Below, in pieces: positions 31,276 to 38,574 of a stretch of DNA of 38,574 nucleotides. How positions within the stretch are numbered: the stretch's first letter is position 1; each line of letters opens with the position of its first letter. The notes under the pieces are model-generated. The model saw only the letters and a list, made by a program, of their open reading frames with translations, did not search any database and was not told the origin of the DNA. Origin of the DNA: an uncultured Bacteroidia bacterium (GTDB lineage Bacteria > Bacteroidota > Bacteroidia > Bacteroidales > UBA932); NCBI GenBank assembly GCA_902785065.1, contig CACZXH010000020.1:1-38574 (forward strand), read 5' to 3'. The position numbers and the translations under genes were made by a program.

Positions 31276-32111
31276 AAGGCTGTGCCCTGGAGCCGCTTCA
31301 GCCGCTTCAGTTCTTCGAAATCGGTCCGGTCGATGGTGTTGGGGACGATGGTGATCCAGTTGGACTCGTTCAGGACGTGGTCCGCTTCCATGTCGCCGTC
31401 CTCGTCGTCAACGAAGTCGCCGATCATCATATAGGCCGTCTCCCCTTCCTCCAGCGGCGGCAGGTTCTCCTGCAGGTGGAAGCCGGTGGCCTCGTAGGCC
31501 TGCAGACGCTCCACGTCCCATTCCTGGAACTCGCGCACCCAGTGGCCCTTGCCCTGGCGGGCGAAGCAGATACCTTCCACGCGGTCCACGGGGACATCGG
31601 GAAAATTGATGTTGTACAGGAGGCCGTACTTATCATCCGGCCAGTTGTCAAGGAGGAAACGGAGGATACGCGGCAGATACGTCTCCACGAGCGTGAAATC
31701 TGCATCCGGCCGGAAATTGCACAGGGATACGCCGACAGCCTTGCACCCGTTCAGGGCGCCTTCTTCCGTCGCGCCGATGGTCGCGGAATAGTTCGCGGCC
31801 GTCGATGCGTTGGATCCGTGGTTGATGCCGCAGATGACGAGGTCCGGGTTCCGGCGCTCGTAGAAATACTCCAGGCCGAACTTCACGCAGGAAGCCGGCG
31901 TCGCGTCCAGGTAATACCAGTTTCCGGGGCCTTCCTCCGGCAGCGCTTTGTGCGCCAGCCGCTTCATGCCCAGGGAGACAGCCATCGACATCGCGCTCTG
32001 GTGGTATTTGGGGGCAACCACGGTCACCTCACCGAACGCCGCCATGATGCGGGCCAGGGCGTGGATTCCGCCCGCCTTGTAGCCGTCGTCGTTGCTGATC
32101 AGGATCCGCAT
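31272..32111 (-). CDS. surE: 5'/3'-nucleotidase SurE
   Basis: The protein of 279 residues starts MRILISNDDGYKAGGIHAL, containing the metal-binding NDD. VVAPKYHQSAMSM follows, then LVICGINHGSNASTAANYSATIGATEEG, all conserved in SurE. It removes phosphate from nucleoside monophosphates. It is about 25 residues longer than usual at the C-terminus, with an acidic stretch (DFVDDEDGDMEADHV). It is the first gene of the surE-lpxB pair. It diverges from gap, with a 104-nt gap holding the gap promoter. Confidence 0.94.
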   Translation of the reverse strand: MRILISNDDGYKAGGIHALARIMAAFGEVTVVAPKYHQSAMSMAVSLGMKRLAHKALPEEGPGNWYYLDATPASCVKFGLEYFYERRNPDLVICGINHGSNASTAANYSATIGATEEGALNGCKAVGVSLCNFRPDADFTLVETYLPRILRFLLDNWPDDKYGLLYNINFPDVPVDRVEGICFARQGKGHWVREFQEWDVERLQAYEATGFHLQENLPPLEEGETAYMMIGDFVDDEDGDMEADHVLNESNWITIVPNTIDRTDFEELKRLKRLQGTAL

Positions 32112-32140
32112 AAAACTTTTCTTAAAAAATTTATTAATCG

Positions 32141-32148
32141 TAAATTTG
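32141..32148 (+). promoter_or_regulatory. -7 box of gap
   Basis: TAAATTTG fits TAnnTTTG. It leaves a leader of about 60 nt before the ATG at 32216. The leader starts with a stem (CTTCGG/CCGAAG) at about 32154-32174. Confidence 0.6.
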
Positions 32149-32215
32149 CAACGCCTTCGGAGAAATACGCCGAAGCGATTGATTGGAAAACATTTAACTT
32201 TTATCCAAGTTCAAC

Positions 32216-33283
32216 ATGAATAGAATTGCTATCAACGGTTTTGGCCGTATCGGTCGTCTGGCTTTCCGTCAGATGTTCGAGGCTGATGGTTACGAAGTGG
32301 TCGCCATCAATGATCTCACCAGCCCCAAAATGCTTGCTCACCTCCTGAAGTACGACACCGCCCAGGGTGGCTTCGCCGGCAAGTTCGGTGAAGGAAAGCA
32401 CACGGTGGATTACAAGGACGCCGTCCTCGCTGAAGACGGCAAGACGGTTGTCACCCCCGGTTCCATCATCGTGGACGGCAAGGAAATCACCATCTATGCG
32501 AAGCCCAATGCGGCTGAACTCCCTTGGGGCGAACTGAATGTCGACGTCGTCCTCGAGTGCACCGGCTTCTACACCTCCAAGGCGAAGGCCTCTGCGCACA
32601 TCCAGGCTGGCGCGAAGAAGGTGGTCATCTCCGCTCCTGCGGGCAACGACCTTCCCACCATTGTCTTCAACACCAACCACAAGACCCTGACCCCGGCCGA
32701 CACCGTGATCAGCGCCGCTTCCTGCACCACCAACTGCCTCGCCCCGATGGCCGACGCCCTCAACAAGTTCGCGCCCATCCAGAGCGGTATCATGAGCACC
32801 ATCCACGCCTACACCGGCGACCAGATGATCCTCGACGGCCCTCAGCGCAAGGGTGACCTCCGCCGCAGCCGTGCGGGTGCCTGCAACATCGTTCCGAACT
32901 CCACCGGCGCCGCCAAGGCGATCGGCCTCGTGATTCCCGAACTGAACGGCAAGCTCATCGGCAGCGCCCAGCGTGTTCCCACCCCCACCGGTTCCACCAC
33001 CATCCTGATCGCCGTCGTGAAGGGCAAGGACATCACCCCTGCCGCCATCAACGCCGCGATGAAGGCCGCCTCCAACGAGTCCTTCGGCTACACCGAGGAC
33101 CAGATCGTCAGCTCCGACATCATCGGCATGAAGTTCGGTTCCCTGTTCGATGCCACCCAGACCATGGTTTCCAAGGTTGATGACGACCTCTATCAGGTCC
33201 AGGTTGTCTCCTGGTACGACAACGAGAACTCCTACACTTCCCAGATGGTCCGTACCATCAAGTACCTCGCCGAACTCAAGTAA
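32216..33283 (+). CDS. gap: Glyceraldehyde-3-phosphate dehydrogenase, type I
   Basis: The 355-residue enzyme starts [19 protein letters not shown] (NAD-binding). The active site is SCTTNC (catalytic Cys at residue 170), followed by [16 protein letters not shown] and [15 protein letters not shown] near the end. It is about 15-20 residues longer than the E. coli enzyme, the extra lying near residues 65-90 ([17 protein letters not shown]). It carries the main glycolytic oxidation. Codon choice is unusually uniform, which fits high expression. A strong terminator follows. Confidence 0.97.
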   Translation: MNRIAINGFGRIGRLAFRQMFEADGYEVVAINDLTSPKMLAHLLKYDTAQGGFAGKFGEGKHTVDYKDAVLAEDGKTVVTPGSIIVDGKEITIYAKPNAAELPWGELNVDVVLECTGFYTSKAKASAHIQAGAKKVVISAPAGNDLPTIVFNTNHKTLTPADTVISAASCTTNCLAPMADALNKFAPIQSGIMSTIHAYTGDQMILDGPQRKGDLRRSRAGACNIVPNSTGAAKAIGLVIPELNGKLIGSAQRVPTPTGSTTILIAVVKGKDITPAAINAAMKAASNESFGYTEDQIVSSDIIGMKFGSLFDATQTMVSKVDDDLYQVQVVSWYDNENSYTSQMVRTIKYLAELK

Positions 33284-33317
33284 TTCACGAAGCGAGCTCC
33301 TTCCGGAGTATGAATTA

Positions 33318-33350
33318 AGACAGGTTCCTGACGGGACCTGTCTTTTTTTA
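33318..33350 (+). terminator. Rho-independent terminator of gap
   Basis: AGACAGGT and ACCTGTCT form a perfect 8-bp stem with a 10-nt loop, followed by a run of T. It lies 35 nt after the gap stop. Confidence 0.9.
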
Positions 33351-33362
33351 TATATTTTTTAT

Positions 33363-33370
33363 TATCTTTG
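33363..33370 (+). promoter_or_regulatory. -7 box of the OmpA-family gene
   Basis: TATCTTTG in an AT-rich tract lies 32 nt before the ATG at 33403. Confidence 0.68.
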
Positions 33371-33402
33371 CCCTTGATAGGAAAAACCTTTAAAACATCC
33401 AT

Positions 33403-34488
33403 ATGAAAAGATTAACCCTTGTGCTGGCCCTTCTCGCGGCCTTCTCCTTCGGCACCAAAGCCCAGGATTTCACCCCGTACCCTTACCTCCAGCTCCAGGG
33501 CGGCGTCTCCTATGACTTCGGTGACGCCAGTTTCCCCAAGCTTCTCTCCCCGGCGGCCCAGATCGCCGTCGGCTATCAGTTCGTCGACTGCTGGTCCGTC
33601 CGTTTCGCCGTGAACGGCTGGCAGGGCAAGCACACGTCCGAACAGACGAACACCCTGTATGGCTACAAGTTTGTCGAACCCAACGTAGACCTGGTCCTGG
33701 ACTGGGGCGCCGGCCTGTTCGGCTGGCGGCCTGACCGTCCCGCGACCATTTACACCTTCTTCGGACTCGGCGGCGCTTTCGGCCTCGAGAACGGGAAAGC
33801 GAACGATCTCGCTGCGGCCGGAGAATACTTCCCGCTGCTCTGGCAGCCGGTTAAGCCCTTCTGGAACACCCGTTCCGGTATCGGCACAGACATCCGCCTG
33901 ACCGACCGCCTCGCCCTCAACCTCGAGTTCGATGCGCAGTTCTATCCCGAATCCTTCAACTCCCGGTACAACCCCCGGGTGGCCGGCGGTCCTGACTTCC
34001 ATTTCGCCCTCCTCGGCGGTCTCAAGATCGACCTCGGCTGGCGGCCTAAGAAGGCCAAGCCCGCCGTCGCTCCCGCCCCGTACCGGCCGCAGCGCGCCGA
34101 ACCCAAGAAGGAAGAGCCCAAGAAGGAGTACCAGCCTGCCAAGCAGGAGCCGGCCGAGCAACCTATCTACCAGGGTGCCGACGTGGACATCTTCTTCGAC
34201 CTGAACAAGTCCGTCATCCGTGACGACCAGGTAAATACCCTGAACCGCCTCGTCAGCTTCATGCGCAACACCCCGGATGCCAAGGTCAAGCTGGACGGTT
34301 ACGCCGACAAGCAGACCGGCAACGCCGAGATCAACCAGGAACTCTCCGAGCAGCGCGTCATCGCCGTCCGCCAGTACCTCGTGAGCCGCGGCATCGACCA
34401 GTCCCGGATTTCCACCGCCGCCCACGGCGACAAGGTCCAGCCCTTCTCCGGCGCCCAGAACCGCGCCGTCACCTGCCGGATCCGATAA
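33403..34488 (+). CDS. OmpA-family outer-membrane protein
   Basis: The 361-residue protein has a signal peptide ending at GTKAQD. An eight-strand-type barrel region follows (residues about 25-215), then a Pro/Lys/Glu-rich linker (PKKEEPKKEYQPAKQEPAEQP). The C-terminal OmpA peptidoglycan-binding domain (about 255-361) contains IFFDLNKSVIRDDQVNTLNRL, VKLDGYADKQTGNAEINQELSEQR and QNRAVTCRIR. It probably links the outer membrane to peptidoglycan. It has its own promoter and a bidirectional terminator shared with yggS. Like gap, it looks highly expressed. Confidence 0.93.
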   Translation: MKRLTLVLALLAAFSFGTKAQDFTPYPYLQLQGGVSYDFGDASFPKLLSPAAQIAVGYQFVDCWSVRFAVNGWQGKHTSEQTNTLYGYKFVEPNVDLVLDWGAGLFGWRPDRPATIYTFFGLGGAFGLENGKANDLAAAGEYFPLLWQPVKPFWNTRSGIGTDIRLTDRLALNLEFDAQFYPESFNSRYNPRVAGGPDFHFALLGGLKIDLGWRPKKAKPAVAPAPYRPQRAEPKKEEPKKEYQPAKQEPAEQPIYQGADVDIFFDLNKSVIRDDQVNTLNRLVSFMRNTPDAKVKLDGYADKQTGNAEINQELSEQRVIAVRQYLVSRGIDQSRISTAAHGDKVQPFSGAQNRAVTCRIR

Positions 34489-34504
34489 GGCTCCCGACCC
34501 ATCG

Positions 34505-34538
34505 AAAAAGCGGCCCGCAGAATTGCGAGCCGCTTTTT
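34505..34538. terminator. Bidirectional terminator between the OmpA-family gene and yggS
   Basis: AAAAAGCGGC and GCCGCTTTTT form a perfect 10-bp stem with A and T tracts on its flanks, so it can act for both convergent genes. Confidence 0.85.
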
Positions 34539-35317
34539 CAGTATTCCCGTTCCCCGAAGATATCCGTGCCGATGCGCACCATCGTGGCGCCGTGCCGCAC
34601 GGCGATCGGCCAATCCCCAGACATCCCGATGGACAGTTCCGTGAAGGTGTCCCGCAGTTCCGGATGCTCCTGACGGATCCGCTGGAACAACGCTTCAATC
34701 CTCGCGAAATCCGCCTCAATCACCCCCTCGTCCTCCGTATTCGTCGCCATTCCCATGAGACCCCGGATCCGGATATGAGAGCCACGCTCAGCCGGGGAGG
34801 GTATACCTTCGGAAACCTGTGGCCACCCTCGGCCACATAAGAGGGAGGGGCCCGCCGCTTGCGGTGGGAGGGGTCGCGAAGCGACGGTTTGCGAAGGTAT
34901 ACCCTCCCCGGCGGTATTGACTATCGCAACAATCTCTTCCTCAGAGAATCCGTGTTTGGTTTCCTCGGCTCCCAGGTGGAGTTCCAGCAGGACATCGATG
35001 GTTTTACCATTGTCTCTCCCCCACTTGTCGATCGCCTCCAGCAGATGGAAAGAATCCACCGACTGGACCAGGGAGACGTATGGAAGGACGAGCTTGAGCT
35101 TGTTCGTCTGGAGATGGCCGATGAAGTGCCACTCGACATCGGCGGGCATCTGGGGCACTTTCTGCGCCAGTTCCTGCGGCCGGTTCTCGCCGAAGACACG
35201 CTGACCCGCATCATAGGCCTCCATCAGACGGGAGACAGGGTGGAATTTGGAAACTGCCACCAGTTTCACGGCTGATGGCAGTTTCTCGTAAAGGGCTTTC
35301 AGGTTATCGCTTACCAT
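34538..35317 (-). CDS. YggS-family pyridoxal-phosphate homeostasis protein with a 41-residue insert
   Basis: The protein of about 259 residues has the family features: KLVAVSKFHP (PLP Lys24), VFGENRPQEL, WHFIGHLQTNKLK, SVDSFHLLEAI, then IRIRGLMGMAT, SIGMSGDWPIAVRHGATMVRIGTDIFGERE. Normal members have 220-235 residues. The excess is in residues 136-176, between SEEEIVAIVNTAG and RIRGLMG. This region is encoded by palindromic element B and has a composition unlike the rest (SQTVASRPLPPQAAGPSLLC). The stretch lies at a surface helix-strand loop in known structures, so the protein may stay active; that is inference. The start overlaps the yidC stop by 14 nt. Confidence 0.9.
   Translation of the reverse strand: MVSDNLKALYEKLPSAVKLVAVSKFHPVSRLMEAYDAGQRVFGENRPQELAQKVPQMPADVEWHFIGHLQTNKLKLVLPYVSLVQSVDSFHLLEAIDKWGRDNGKTIDVLLELHLGAEETKHGFSEEEIVAIVNTAGEGIPSQTVASRPLPPQAAGPSLLCGRGWPQVSEGIPSPAERGSHIRIRGLMGMATNTEDEGVIEADFARIEALFQRIRQEHPELRDTFTELSIGMSGDWPIAVRHGATMVRIGTDIFGEREY
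34791..34912. repeat. Palindromic element B, 122 bp, in frame inside yggS
   Basis: Arms 34791-34811 and 34892-34912 are perfect 21-bp inverted repeats with the core GGGAGGGTATACC. Inside are a GTGGCC/GGCCAC hairpin with the same six-base loop as element A (34819-34836), GAGGGAGGGGCCC, TGGGAGGGG and GTCGC/GCGAC with GAA. The order of these blocks equals that of element A read on its minus strand. With one duplicated base the insertion would be 123 bp, or 41 codons. Confidence 0.82.
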
Positions 35318-37175
35318 TTTTCTTGGCCTGCTGTTTCTGCATTTCGCGCTGCATCTTCTGGGCCTCTTCCAGGCGCTGCTGCCACTTGGACTTGGGCGCC
35401 GGCTTGCCTTCGGCCGCCTTGAGCTTCGCAAGGATCTCTTCCGGATGGACGAACCACTTCTTGATAATCCAAGTCTCCAGCATCGTGATAAGGTTGGAGA
35501 GAAGATAGTAGTAGCTCAGACCGGAGGAGAGGTTGTTACAGATGAAGAACATCATGATCGGCATCATGTACAGGCTCATGAAGCGCATCATCTTCGCGTT
35601 CGGATCGTCACCAGTGCTCTGGTTCTGCATCGTCACACGCGAGTAGAAGAACATCGACAGGGCCATCAGGAGGGCGAACAGGGAGATATGGTCCATCCCG
35701 AATACGCTCGTACCCCAATGGATGACGTCGTCATAGGCGGAGAGGTCCTCGGCCCACAGGAATGGCTGCTGACGCAACTGGATGGAGGCCGGGAAGAAGC
35801 GGAACATCGCCCACAGGATCGGGAACTGGAGGAGCATCGGAAGACAGCCGCCCATCATGTTGACACCCGCCTTCTTGTACAGGTCCATGGTCGCCTGCTG
35901 CTTCTTCATCGCGTCTTCCTGCTTGGGATACTTGGCGTTGATCTTGTCCAGTTCCGGCCGGAGAACCTGCATTTTCGCGGAGGAAGAAAGGCTCTTGTAG
36001 GCGAACGGCAGGACGACCAGCTTGATGAAGATGGTCATCAGGAGGATGATAAGGCCGAAGCTCTTGATGAACTTGCTCAGCCAGTCGAACAGCGGGATGA
36101 TCACCCACTTGGTGATCAGGCCGACGATCCGGCCGCCCAGCGGAATCACCTTCTCGTAGGCGTGGTCATAGGCCTTGAGCCCCTTGTAGTTGTTCGGACC
36201 GAAATAGAACTCGAAGGGGATGTCGATGCGCGGAGCGCCCGGCTGGATGTCCGCCCGCATCTGCGCGGAGCAGGCCATCAGATCCTGGCTCGGGTGGTCC
36301 TTGCCCATGAAGTCGATGCTGAACTCGCCGTAGGTGAAGTCCTTCGGCGCCCGCATGATGGCGGAGAAGAACTGCTGCTGGAAGGCGAACCATTCGATCT
36401 TGTTGTCGAAGCGCTTGGAGCCCTTGCGGCCGTTGCCGATGTTCTCGGGCTTCTTGTCATCCGGGAAGTAGTAGTTCAGGCGGGAGTACTGGCTCTCGTT
36501 CTTGTAGCCCTTCTCCATCCGCGGGATGACGGCTTCGAAGTCCACGTCGATGCTGCCCACGTTACGCGGGATGAGGTTCTCCATGTTGACGAAGGAGAGC
36601 ACCTGGTTCACCGAGTAGGAATCCTTCACCAGGGTGTAGGTTTCCTCGATGTACCCGCCGTTGGAGAACGGGAGGCGCATGACGACGGTGGAGTCGGTGG
36701 AGGCTCCCGGGACATACTGGAAGTTGAACTTCCGGGTGTCCACGGCGGTCGGGGCATACACGACAAAGCCCAGCTGGGACTTGCCTTCCGTAAGGATATA
36801 CAGGTCAGACTTGTCGTAGGTCTGATAGTCCTTCACACGCACAGAGAGCGGCTGGGCGCCCATCGTGGTGAAGACGATTTCAAGCTTCTCGTTCTGGAGG
36901 GTAACGGTCTGCGCCTCGGCGTTGGCGGCGGCGTTCAGGAGCGAGTCGCTGTACACCGCGGCCTGCGTCGGAAGGGCGGCGACGACCGTATCTTCCGGAT
37001 GTTCGGCGAGATAGGCGGCCCGGATGCTGTCCTGCCGGAAGGCTTCGACGCGCGCAATGGAATCCTGCTGCGCCTGCCATTCCTGCTGCTTGCGGATCTG
37101 CCGGCTCTGGTAGCCGAAGAAGCCGAACATGAGCAGGGCGATCAGGACCCAACCAATGATTGAGTTTTTGTCCAT
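35304..37175 (-). CDS. yidC: Membrane protein insertase YidC
   Basis: The 623-residue protein has TM1 (IIGWVLIALLMFGFFGYQ), then a large periplasmic domain (about 45-370) of the type seen in Gram-negative YidC. The conserved membrane core follows: FGLIILLMTIFIKLVVLPFAYKSL, then PMLLQFPILWAMFRFFPASI and YMMPIMMFFICNNLSSGLSYYYLLSNLITMLETW. A basic tail ends QMQREMQKQQAKKNGKR, suited to ribosome contact. It inserts inner-membrane proteins with or without SecYEG. The DUF349 gene lies 9 nt upstream on the same strand. Confidence 0.97.
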   Translation of the reverse strand: MDKNSIIGWVLIALLMFGFFGYQSRQIRKQQEWQAQQDSIARVEAFRQDSIRAAYLAEHPEDTVVAALPTQAAVYSDSLLNAAANAEAQTVTLQNEKLEIVFTTMGAQPLSVRVKDYQTYDKSDLYILTEGKSQLGFVVYAPTAVDTRKFNFQYVPGASTDSTVVMRLPFSNGGYIEETYTLVKDSYSVNQVLSFVNMENLIPRNVGSIDVDFEAVIPRMEKGYKNESQYSRLNYYFPDDKKPENIGNGRKGSKRFDNKIEWFAFQQQFFSAIMRAPKDFTYGEFSIDFMGKDHPSQDLMACSAQMRADIQPGAPRIDIPFEFYFGPNNYKGLKAYDHAYEKVIPLGGRIVGLITKWVIIPLFDWLSKFIKSFGLIILLMTIFIKLVVLPFAYKSLSSSAKMQVLRPELDKINAKYPKQEDAMKKQQATMDLYKKAGVNMMGGCLPMLLQFPILWAMFRFFPASIQLRQQPFLWAEDLSAYDDVIHWGTSVFGMDHISLFALLMALSMFFYSRVTMQNQSTGDDPNAKMMRFMSLYMMPIMMFFICNNLSSGLSYYYLLSNLITMLETWIIKKWFVHPEEILAKLKAAEGKPAPKSKWQQRLEEAQKMQREMQKQQAKKNGKR

Positions 37176-37184
37176 AGCCGGGGT

Positions 37185-38574
37185 TTAGTCGTTGTTCTCC
37201 TCCGCCTCCTTGGCGACGAGTTCGCGGATTTCAGCCTCCAGCTTCCTGAGGTCTTCCTTGGCGGCATCGATGCGCTGCTGCATCTGGGCCTTGAGCTGTT
37301 CGGCGCCCTTCGACAGGCCGAAGAAGCCGATGTTGTTCTCGTAGGTCTGGATGTCCTGCTGGAGCTGGTTGTACTTGAGGGTGAGCTTGTCCTTCTCGGT
37401 GAGCGGCCGGTTGCTGCGCGGCTCGCGGACCGGTCCGCGTCCGCCTTCGCGGCGGCCGCCCCGGCCCCATTCCGGGAACTTGGCCTGCATGGCGGCCTTG
37501 TAGGCGGCGCCCACAGCCTCCTTCTCCTTGAACGGGACAAAACCGATGGCGCTCCAGCGCTCGGCGAAGCCGCGCGCAGCCTCGGCATCGGCCTCGGCGT
37601 CCGCGGGAACATAAGCCTCAATCTCCTCGATGAGGGCCCGCTTGGCCTTGAGGTTTCCGTAAAAGTCGTTCTCAGGCTTGCCCTGCTTGTCACGCTCGTT
37701 GAAGAACGCGTCGCAGGCGGCGCGGAAACGCTTCCAGAGCTGCTCGGACTTCTTGCGCGGCACGGCGCCGATCTCCTTCCACTGACGCTGGAGTTCGATC
37801 AGGGCGTCGGACGTCTTCTTCCAGTCGGTACTGCCCTTGAGGGCCTCGGCCTGCTCGATGATGGCGAGTTTCTTCGCCATGTTGTCGTTCATGCTGTCCT
37901 TGAACTCGTTGTAGTACTCGCGCTTGCGGCTGAAGAACTGGTCGCAGGCAGCGCGGAAACGGTCGTACACCTTCTGGTTGTCCTTGCGGGTGGCGAAGCC
38001 GATCTTGCGCCACTCGGCCTGGATGCCTTCGATTTCCTTGGAGAGGGCGTTCCACTGGTTGGAGGACGTAATCTCCTGGGCAGCGATGGCCTCGACCTTC
38101 TCGCAGAGGGCGGTCTTCGCCTCCAGGTTCGCGGCGTGCTGCTCCTTCAGGCCTTCGAAATGGGCCTGGTACTTCTTGTTGATGACGGCGGTGGCGGCAC
38201 GGAAACGCTCCCAGATGGAATCACGGAATTCCTTGGCCACAGGGCCATACTCCTTCCACTGCTCGTGCAGCTTCTGGAGCTCCTTGAAGGCGCCCACGAC
38301 ATCCTCGCTCCCGGCAAGGGCCTCGGCCTGCTCACAGAACTCGGTCTTGGCCTCGAGGTTCTTGCGGAAATCCAGGTCACGGAGTTCGCGGTTGATCTGA
38401 ACGAGGTCATAGAACTTCTCCACGTACAGCTGGTAGGTATCGTTGACGTCGCGGAAGTTCTGCTGCGGGACCGGGCCGGTCTCGCGCCAGCGGTTCTGGA
38501 TCTCGCGGAACTTCGGGAAGGCGTCCTTCATGTCGCCCTGCTCGTCGACGAGGGCCTTCAGGTCCTCGATGATG
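37185..38574 (-). CDS. DUF349-repeat protein (partial, continues past the right edge)
   Basis: The frame is open to the right edge, so the 5' end lies outside. About 462 codons are visible. The protein is built of DUF349 repeats of about 70 residues, each with a W-R/K-x-x-G signature: NRWRETGPVPQQ, EQWKEYGPVAKE, AEWRKIGFATRK, RQWKEIGAVPRK and a shorter ERWSAIGFVPFK. A basic Gly/Arg-rich stretch (RGGRREGGRGPVREPRSNRP) and a final coiled coil (about the last 70 residues) follow. DUF349 proteins are all-helical and of unknown role. The basic stretch could bind nucleic acid. An ATG at 38531 is internal, as the frame and a repeat extend beyond it. Confidence 0.9.
   Translation of the reverse strand, partial: IIEDLKALVDEQGDMKDAFPKFREIQNRWRETGPVPQQNFRDVNDTYQLYVEKFYDLVQINRELRDLDFRKNLEAKTEFCEQAEALAGSEDVVGAFKELQKLHEQWKEYGPVAKEFRDSIWERFRAATAVINKKYQAHFEGLKEQHAANLEAKTALCEKVEAIAAQEITSSNQWNALSKEIEGIQAEWRKIGFATRKDNQKVYDRFRAACDQFFSRKREYYNEFKDSMNDNMAKKLAIIEQAEALKGSTDWKKTSDALIELQRQWKEIGAVPRKKSEQLWKRFRAACDAFFNERDKQGKPENDFYGNLKAKRALIEEIEAYVPADAEADAEAARGFAERWSAIGFVPFKEKEAVGAAYKAAMQAKFPEWGRGGRREGGRGPVREPRSNRPLTEKDKLTLKYNQLQQDIQTYENNIGFFGLSKGAEQLKAQMQQRIDAAKEDLRKLEAEIRELVAKEAEENND

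Noticed and set aside
32112-32140. Promoter of surE
   Set aside because: Only a TAAATTTT-like sequence is present on the minus strand. It differs from the consensus at the last base, so it is not listed.

Overview
This GC-rich window carries the transcription signals and gene content of a member of the Bacteroidota, most likely an anaerobic gut-type Bacteroidales. The -7 promoter boxes read TAnnTTTG, usually TATCTTTG, and Shine-Dalgarno sequences are absent before most starts. Lipoproteins and two TonB-dependent receptors are prominent, and a flavodiiron protein and a rubrerythrin suit an anaerobe. The genus cannot be fixed from this stretch. Most of the window is chromosomal housekeeping sequence. 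I see no phage, integrase, transposase, CRISPR array or rRNA. There is one tRNA, tRNA-Cys.

Layout from left to right. Positions 1-3512 (+) hold the end of a DUF21/CBS membrane protein, a BaiN-type flavoprotein and rmuC. Positions 3457-5714 (-) hold GDP-heptose synthesis: an HddA kinase and a fused HddC guanylyltransferase/GmhB phosphatase. A divergent HD-domain gene follows, then two small lipoproteins, a flavodiiron protein and a cation-diffusion-facilitator (CDF) metal exporter. Positions 9922-15283 hold two TonB-dependent receptors on opposite strands with a RidA/chorismatase-like enzyme between them. The second receptor is preceded by a small Cys/His-rich envelope protein. Positions 15324-20245 hold an ElaA-GNAT fusion, a lipoprotein, tRNA-Cys, an RlmI-like methyltransferase, a 3'-5' exonuclease and an unrecognised lipoprotein. 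Positions 20287-25363 hold glycerate kinase, a small alpha/beta hydrolase, a C1-family aminopeptidase, phosphatidylserine synthase, rubrerythrin and a membrane-anchored GH25 lysozyme. Positions 25365-28074 hold an S9 (DPP-IV-like) peptidase broken by a frameshift. Positions 28246-30073 hold a radical SAM/SPASM enzyme with two small lipoproteins. After these come lpxB-surE, gap, an OmpA-family protein, and a yggS-yidC-DUF349 operon that runs off the right edge.

Two themes stand out. First, short palindromic elements are scattered through the window, and two lie in frame inside conserved genes. A pair of related elements bounded by perfect 21-26 bp inverted repeats occurs between the S9 peptidase and the radical SAM gene (28090-28246) and inside yggS (34791-34912), where it adds about 41 residues. 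They share ordered internal blocks and a hairpin with a compensatory base-pair change. A different palindrome cluster (1438-1518) sits in frame inside the BaiN-type flavoprotein. This resembles in principle the protein-coding palindromic elements of Rickettsia, but I do not recognise the family.

Second, promoters are compact. -7 boxes often lie only 4-10 nt before start codons, two of them GTG. At four divergent gene pairs the two boxes face away from each other with an offset of 20-22 nt, forming near-palindromic shared promoters. The radical SAM/two-lipoprotein operon and the Cys/His protein-TonB receptor pair are the best candidates for functionally undescribed systems.
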